This document shows positions 3,667 through 6,139 of a stretch of DNA of 6,139 bases, piece after piece. The first letter of the stretch is position 1. Each line of letters begins with the position of its first letter. The stretch is from Thermogutta sp. (GTDB lineage: Bacteria; Planctomycetota; Planctomycetia; Pirellulales; Thermoguttaceae). Below the pieces are notes generated by a model that saw only the letters and a list, made by a program, of their open reading frames with translations, was not told where the DNA came from and did not search any database. Made by a program: the position numbers and the translations under genes. Location: NCBI GenBank assembly GCA_012798155.1, contig JAAZNR010000841.1:1-6139 (forward strand). The letters run 5' to 3'.

Positions 3667-6117
3667 TCAACGCCGCAAGGACAACAATTCATCCAACATC
3701 TGCTGGGCGGTGGAGATCACCCGGGTATTGCCGCGATACATCGACGACGCCAGGATCAAGTCGATCAGGCTGCCCCCGATGTCCGTGTTCGACAACTCCA
3801 CCGCTCCGGCGACCAAGGTGCCGATCCCCTGTTCGCCGGGGTTGCCGATGACGGGCAAACCCGAGTTGACCCCTTCCGCGAGCAGGTTTTGCCCGCGCTG
3901 GACCAGACCGGTCGGATTGGCGAATCGCGCCAGCACGACCTGTCCGAGGTCGCGCGTCACGCCGTTGGAAAACACGCCGCGGATCAGGCCGTCCTCGCCG
4001 ATGATGAAACTCGTCAGAACGCCGGGGGCGGAACCGTCCTGTCGCGAAACCATGAGCGTGCTGGTATCCGCCGCCAAGCCGGAGATCTTCGAGAAATCCA
4101 ACTGGAACTCCAACGGCGAACGAGCGGACACATGCCGCCGTTCGATCGAGATACGGTCGTTGGTGGCGGAGATGAAATTCCCCTCGCCGTCGAAGTAAAT
4201 CAGGCCCGTGCCGACCGAAATCTCGCTGCCCGCGATGGGATCGTTGTCCGCCGAATCGGCAAACCAGCGATAGACGGTCGAGGTGCTGTCGCGGCTTTCC
4301 AGCACCGCGGTCAGCCGCACCCGGAGCGGGATACCCAAGGAGTCGTACACCAAGAAGTCGGTCACCGCGCTCTCGCCGACCGCCTCTTGGAGGGTCGTCC
4401 ACGGCATGTTCACCGTGCTGGTGGTGCCGTCGCTCCGCCGCAGCAACATGCCCGACAGGCCGATGTCGATGGCGTTATCCACGCCGTTATTCGCCGTCAA
4501 GATGATGCGGCCGTCCGTGCCGACCACTCCGCCCGGGCTGGTGGCCGGTTCGGCCGGAGGATCCGGCGGCGGCGACTTGGGAATCGGATTGGAGGGGTCG
4601 TCCGTCGGCACCTGGATGCCCATCGCGTTGACCATGAAGTCGATCAAGTCCTGCACCGTGGAGGTCGAGCTGATGACGAACTCTTTCTCCGAAAGCGCAC
4701 GGCCGCCTTTCCGCCCGGTGAACTCCAGCACCCCCTCCTGAAACACCGGTTCGTAGCTCGACCCGTCGCGCCGCAGGACGTTCACCAGCAAGGTGGAAGG
4801 GATGATCTTGGGACCGTCCATGTCCAGCGTCGGCTGGGTCGCCAATTCGGCGTCGGACATATTGTCCACCAGGACCGCGCTCGCATCCGTCACGCCGCTG
4901 AGGGTGGTCACCAGGTGGTACTCGGTATCCGCGGGATTGTAACGGTAAATGTAGCGGTTATCCCATTCCGCGGCGTCGCCGGTAGGAATGTTGGTCAGTA
5001 CGACGCGGCCGTTGATGACGTTGATGGGATCGGTGATCGGACTGGGCCGGCTGATCCGCCCGTCTTTTTCGAAGGCCACGTAGTACGAATAATTCCCGCT
5101 GAGCAGCGTGGTATTCAGGGCGGGTCCCAAACCGGCGTCGGCCGTGGCGTCGGTATAGCTCGCCGTCCCCATGGCGACTTCATCGACGTATTGAAAATCG
5201 CCGCCGCCCGCCACACGGCGGTAGATGCGGATGTGCGAATACGTGCCGCTGCCGTCGGTGGGGAGGTTCCCCAGTACGACCGAATCCTCTCCCGCCCCCA
5301 CGGTGTACGTTCGCGTGCTGGAAGGCACGCCCTCGCTGAAAGCGGGCGGATCCGAGGGCGGAGGCGGCGAATACGCCCCCGTGGCGTACACCAGGCGGTA
5401 CTCGTACGTCGTGCCGGGTACCAGACCGCCGCCGGACGCGGCGCCGCTGAGCAGCATCCCTCCCACGCTCGGCTCCGAGGCATACGCCACGTCGGCTTGG
5501 GTAGTCGGACGGGTATAGCGTCCGTCGCCCAACACGCCCGTTTGGATCCGCGCGGCGGTAGTCGCCAAGTCTCCGGTCGGCGAAAGGGTCCCCTCCAGAT
5601 AAACGTTTTCCGTCGCCTTGGCGACCGCCTCGGAGCCTAGCGGTATCGTGATCGAGGAAAGATCCGTCCGCTGTACTTCGAAATTGTCGTCGATCCCGTA
5701 ACCCAACACCCGATTCCCGGTGATCGTGACCAATTCATTGGCCGAATTCAATTTGAAAATACCGTTGCGGGTATAGAGTCGCTCATTCTGCTGCCCTTCC
5801 ACGATGAAAAAACCATCTCCCTGAATCGCCATATCCGTGGGATTGGAGCTGATCTCGATCGTCCCCTGATTGAAGTTGGGGGTAATATCGGCCACCATCG
5901 TTCCCAAGCCGATTTGGCGAGGGTTGGTACCGCCCGTGTCGTCGGTCGGCATGGCGCCCAAGGCCAGGGTCTGCAAGAATTGCGTGGCGAACGCCACGTT
6001 GGAGGCCTTGAACCCCACCGTGTTCGAGTTCGCCAGGTTATTGCCGACCACGTCGATCGTGGTCTCCGAGGCCGTCAAGCCGGTCAAGGCCGTCGTCAAG
6101 GCTGATGCCAAGCCCAT
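3667..6117 (-). CDS. flgE: Flagellar hook protein FlgE (long form with inserted modules)
   Basis: FlgE polymerises outside the cell into the curved hook joining rod and filament. The 816-residue product is about twice the length of the roughly 400-residue enterobacterial protein. The N-terminal rod/hook motif is present (LTGLTASETTIDVVGNNLAN at 11-30), then TDMAIQGDGFFIV (94-106) and YTRNGIFKLN. The C-terminal domain is intact: ARFANPTGLVQRGQNLLAEG (730-749), VELSNTDIGGSLIDLILASS and YRGNTRVISTAQQMLDELL (794-812). A FlgE D2-like region lies around 585-660 (TDFLVYDSLGIPLRVRL). The extra length is mainly two similar beta-rich modules at about 233-332 and 338-427, plus a Pro-rich linker (508-530). 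There is no signal peptide, as expected for an axial protein exported by the flagellar type III system. Synteny with flbD favours FlgE over FlgF/FlgG. The start at ATG 6115-6117 is set by GGAGG 7 nt upstream. Confidence 0.95.
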   Translation of the reverse strand: MGLASALTTALTGLTASETTIDVVGNNLANSNTVGFKASNVAFATQFLQTLALGAMPTDDTGGTNPRQIGLGTMVADITPNFNQGTIEISSNPTDMAIQGDGFFIVEGQQNERLYTRNGIFKLNSANELVTITGNRVLGYGIDDNFEVQRTDLSSITIPLGSEAVAKATENVYLEGTLSPTGDLATTAARIQTGVLGDGRYTRPTTQADVAYASEPSVGGMLLSGAASGGGLVPGTTYEYRLVYATGAYSPPPPSDPPAFSEGVPSSTRTYTVGAGEDSVVLGNLPTDGSGTYSHIRIYRRVAGGGDFQYVDEVAMGTASYTDATADAGLGPALNTTLLSGNYSYYVAFEKDGRISRPSPITDPINVINGRVVLTNIPTGDAAEWDNRYIYRYNPADTEYHLVTTLSGVTDASAVLVDNMSDAELATQPTLDMDGPKIIPSTLLVNVLRRDGSSYEPVFQEGVLEFTGRKGGRALSEKEFVISSTSTVQDLIDFMVNAMGIQVPTDDPSNPIPKSPPPDPPAEPATSPGGVVGTDGRIILTANNGVDNAIDIGLSGMLLRRSDGTTSTVNMPWTTLQEAVGESAVTDFLVYDSLGIPLRVRLTAVLESRDSTSTVYRWFADSADNDPIAGSEISVGTGLIYFDGEGNFISATNDRISIERRHVSARSPLEFQLDFSKISGLAADTSTLMVSRQDGSAPGVLTSFIIGEDGLIRGVFSNGVTRDLGQVVLARFANPTGLVQRGQNLLAEGVNSGLPVIGNPGEQGIGTLVAGAVELSNTDIGGSLIDLILASSMYRGNTRVISTAQQMLDELLSLRR
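4837..5421 (-). repeat. Two tandem Ig/fibronectin-III-like modules within FlgE
   Basis: Residues 233-332 and 338-427 of FlgE read as a diverged duplication. Module 1 has GTTYEYRLVYATG, then VVLGNLPTDGSG, IRIYRRVAGGGDFQYVDEV and SYTDATADAGLG. Module 2 has GNYSYYVAFEKDG, then VVLTNIPTGDAA, RYIYRYNPADTEYHLVTTL and VLVDNMSDAEL. Both follow the same order: a Tyr-rich strand, a Pro/Ser loop, VVLxNxPTG, xxIYR, and a closing acidic strand. This is the pattern of Ig/FnIII-like modules common in surface and phage structural proteins. The fold assignment is inference from the pattern. Confidence 0.6.
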
Positions 6118-6139
6118 GGTCGTTCCTCCCTGTGTGTGG
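6118..6139 (-). promoter_or_regulatory. Ribosome-binding site of flgE
   Basis: On the coding strand GGGAGGAA (6123-6130) ends with GGAGG 7 nt before the flgE ATG, the strongest and best-spaced ribosome-binding site in the window. This fits the high copy number needed for hook subunits. The window ends too soon to show a promoter. Confidence 0.8.

Noticed and set aside
3541..5640. A 699-codon open frame on the plus strand, antisense to flgE and the start of flbD
   Set aside because: Its product is Arg/Gly/His/Gln-rich with no recognisable domain. Such frames arise opposite GC-rich coding DNA, and the minus-strand frame is clearly FlgE.
3667..6117. Lysinoalanine cross-linked hook as in spirochaetes
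   Set aside because: That cross-link needs a conserved cysteine, and this FlgE has no cysteine at all.
1..6139. CRISPR array, tRNA/rRNA genes, insertion sequences, defence or phage genes
   Set aside because: No regularly spaced repeats, RNA gene folds or transposase/integrase motifs were seen; all coding sequence is accounted for by flagellar genes.

Overview
The window carries one strand-consistent block of flagellar hook, stator and switch genes. All six genes lie on the minus strand, so the transcription order runs from high to low coordinates: flgE, flbD, motA, motB, fliL, then the start of a FliN/FliM-family switch gene that runs off the low-coordinate edge. The order flgE-flbD-motA-motB-fliL followed by a switch gene is a known bacterial arrangement, shared in whole or part with spirochaetes and with the Bacillus fla/che operon, where swrD (=flbD) sits between flgE and fliL. 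High GC, loosely spaced genes, a very long hook protein, and the particular FliL, MotB and switch-protein sequences suggest Planctomycetota. That assignment is made from recognition of protein character, not from a database search.

Layout. 6118-6139: ribosome-binding site of flgE. 3667-6117: flgE, an 816-residue hook protein, about twice the usual length, with two tandem beta-sandwich-like modules inserted in its middle. 3543-3666: spacer with a GC hairpin. 3303-3542: flbD. 2517-3299: motA, 3 nt after flbD and so probably translationally coupled to it. 2433-2516: spacer with a GC hairpin. 1665-2432: motB. 1230-1664: a 435-nt spacer that holds a family of mutually complementary arms (1412-1507) and a compound hairpin (1596-1650). 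594-1229: fliL. 439-593: spacer with a 19-nt tandem duplication. 1-438: N-terminal 146 codons of the switch-protein gene, which contains three clear and one degenerate copy of the short FliM/FliN-type 'xQxxIExLL' motif.

How the genes work together. FlgE builds the hook. MotA and MotB form the ion-driven stator that crosses the inner membrane and anchors to peptidoglycan. FliL associates with the stator and basal body. FlbD/SwrD is reported in Bacillus to raise motor power. The partial gene supplies a component of the C-ring that sets rotation direction. The MotA/MotB transmembrane residues look more like Na+-type (PomA/MotP, PomB/MotS) than H+-type stators.

There is no sign of a mobile element, CRISPR array, tRNA, rRNA or defence system. 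The parts that deserve a second look are the motif array in the switch protein, the replaced peptidoglycan-binding residues in MotB, the duplicated insert in the hook protein, and the structured spacer between motB and fliL. I do not see evidence of a wholly new system.
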